Below are positions 20,777 through 21,725 of a DNA stretch of 21,725 bases, piece after piece. The first letter of the stretch is position 1, and each line of letters starts with the position of its first letter. The notes under the pieces were generated by a model that was not told the origin of the DNA, did no database searches, and worked only from the letters and a program-made list of their open reading frames with translations. The position numbers and the translations under genes were made by a program. Origin of the DNA: Treponema sp. UBA1233 (GTDB taxonomy: Bacteria; Spirochaetota; Spirochaetia; Treponematales; Treponemataceae); assembly GCA_002309305.1 (NCBI GenBank), contig DBWR01000008.1, forward strand, positions 4,573 through 26,297. Direction: 5' to 3'.

Positions 20777-21645
20777 ACGCCAAGACAATCCTTACTCCAC
20801 GCAGCATGAACATCTACCGGGGATGTACGCACGGATGCATTTACTGTGACTCACGAAGCAAGTGCTATCAGTTTACCCATGACTTTGAAGATATAGAAGT
20901 AAAGCAAAATGCCCCGGAGCTTCTTGAAGAAACCCTCAGAAAAAAACGAAAACGATGCATGATTGGAACCGGTTCAATGTGCGACCCTTACATACCGCTG
21001 GAAAAAGACATTGGCCTCATGCGCCGTTGCCTTGAAATAATCGAACGTTACAATTTTGGGGTTACGCTTCAAACCAAGTCTGATCTTGTGCTCAGGGACA
21101 TGGATCTTCTTGAAAAAATCAACCGCAAGACCAAGGCCGTTGTCCAAATGACTCTTACCACCGCTGACGATAATCTCTGTCGTCTTGTGGAACCTGCCGT
21201 CTGTGTTACAAGCAAACGTTTTGAGGTTTTGTGTGAATGCAAAAAACATGACATTCCAACTGTGGTATGGTTTAGTCCACTGTTGCCATTTATCAACGAC
21301 ACAAAAGAAAATGTCGAGGGAATTGTTGACTATTGTGCAAGGGCAGGAGTAAAGGCTATGCTCTGTTTTGGGATTGGCTTAACCCTGCGTGAAGGAAACC
21401 GCGAATACTTTTATGATGCCCTGGATAAGATTGCAAAAAGGAATGCAAGTTTTGCCGGAATAAAGGAACGCTACATAAAGAGTTTTGGTTACAGCTATGT
21501 ATGTTCAAGCCCGCATGAAGCTGAACTCATGGCCCATCTTTCCAGACTGTGCAAGTCAAACGGAATCATGCTTGGAACAGATTCTGTATTCAAGTGGATG
21601 GAAGAATTCCCGGAAGACAATCCCTTGCAGCCGAGTTTGTTTTAG
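20764..21645 (+). CDS. SPL-family (spore photoproduct lyase-like) radical SAM protein
   Basis: 293 residues. The cluster motif is C-x3-C-x2-C in YRGCTHGCIYCDSR, the usual form of the Rv2578c/SplB-like group. GTGSMCDPYIPLE, TLQTKSDLVLRDMDLL and QMTLTTADDNLCRLVEP (in pieces) are family-typical barrel strands. True SplB repairs the thymine photoproduct; most relatives of this short type have no assigned substrate. GGAGG about ten bases before ATG supports the start, and it is coupled to the SAP-domain gene. No spore genes are present in the window. The 80 bases after its stop (21646-21725) show no gene or clear terminator. Confidence 0.82.
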   Translation: MHFVNAKTILTPRSMNIYRGCTHGCIYCDSRSKCYQFTHDFEDIEVKQNAPELLEETLRKKRKRCMIGTGSMCDPYIPLEKDIGLMRRCLEIIERYNFGVTLQTKSDLVLRDMDLLEKINRKTKAVVQMTLTTADDNLCRLVEPAVCVTSKRFEVLCECKKHDIPTVVWFSPLLPFINDTKENVEGIVDYCARAGVKAMLCFGIGLTLREGNREYFYDALDKIAKRNASFAGIKERYIKSFGYSYVCSSPHEAELMAHLSRLCKSNGIMLGTDSVFKWMEEFPEDNPLQPSLF

Positions 21646-21725
21646 ACGCATAAAAAAGATTAACAGGTAAAGCCCGCGATGTTAAGAAAACGCCGGATTG
21701 CATCAATGTAAATCAGGCAGATGTT

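Overview
The window looks like a chromosomal segment of an anaerobic, fermentative, host- or sediment-associated bacterium, most likely a spirochaete of the Treponema type. The hints are moderate G+C, a lipoprotein with a relaxed lipobox (Phe-Val-Ser-Cys), oxygen-sensitive nitrogenase-like proteins, several radical SAM enzymes, and dispersed GTCATTCCGGGCTTGACCC-type palindromic repeats. A clostridial host cannot be excluded from sequence alone, and there is no rRNA, tRNA or phage/plasmid hallmark to settle it.

Layout. 1-4170: end of an ABC exporter, a palindromic MITE-like repeat, a cardiolipin synthase, a DUF998 membrane protein, a ZIP metal transporter and, convergent, a VanX-type D-Ala-D-Ala dipeptidase. 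4270-8400: a nitrogenase-like block with nifB and a nifX-type gene under one promoter; then nifH under a second promoter, followed by a second, Cys/Gly-rich NifX-type gene and a PLP trans-sulfuration-family enzyme. No nifD, nifK, nifE or nifN homologue lies in the window. 8481-9879: an AT-rich Fic gene bracketed by iterated GGGGAAATT-type repeats. 9892-13118 (minus): an operon of a periplasmic-binding lipoprotein, a DUF4418 protein, an FtsX/MacB-type permease and its ATPase. 13210-17638: a LarE sulfur transferase, an unknown membrane protein, and an SsuBC/TauBC-type permease and ATPase. 17700-21645: TatD-linked radical SAM protein, WYL regulator, VOC protein, DUF3781, SAP-domain protein and an SPL-type radical SAM protein.

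How it fits together. Four promoters (nifB, nifH, the binding-protein operon, the SsuC-like permease operon) carry the same 19-bp dyad, A-CCTAY-N7-RTAGG-T, always with a 7-base spacer, placed over the start site and, at the two nif promoters, over the -35 as well. This ties a cofactor-building radical SAM enzyme, two FeMo-cofactor-binding-like proteins, a nitrogenase-type reductase and a NitT/TauT/SsuA-type importer into one regulon. A sulfur-related gene (PLP trans-sulfuration enzyme) sits in the nifH transcription unit and larE sits next to the importer. The simplest inference is a nitrogenase-like reductase for a small imported, perhaps organosulfur, substrate (compare the methylthio-alkane reductase MarBHDK), with the catalytic DK-type subunits encoded elsewhere. 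N2 fixation is not excluded, but nothing here demonstrates it.

A second theme is expression style: cls, the DUF998 gene, fic and the WYL regulator have a -10 hexamer exactly six bases before the ATG, predicting leaderless mRNAs, whereas most other genes have clear Shine-Dalgarno sequences.
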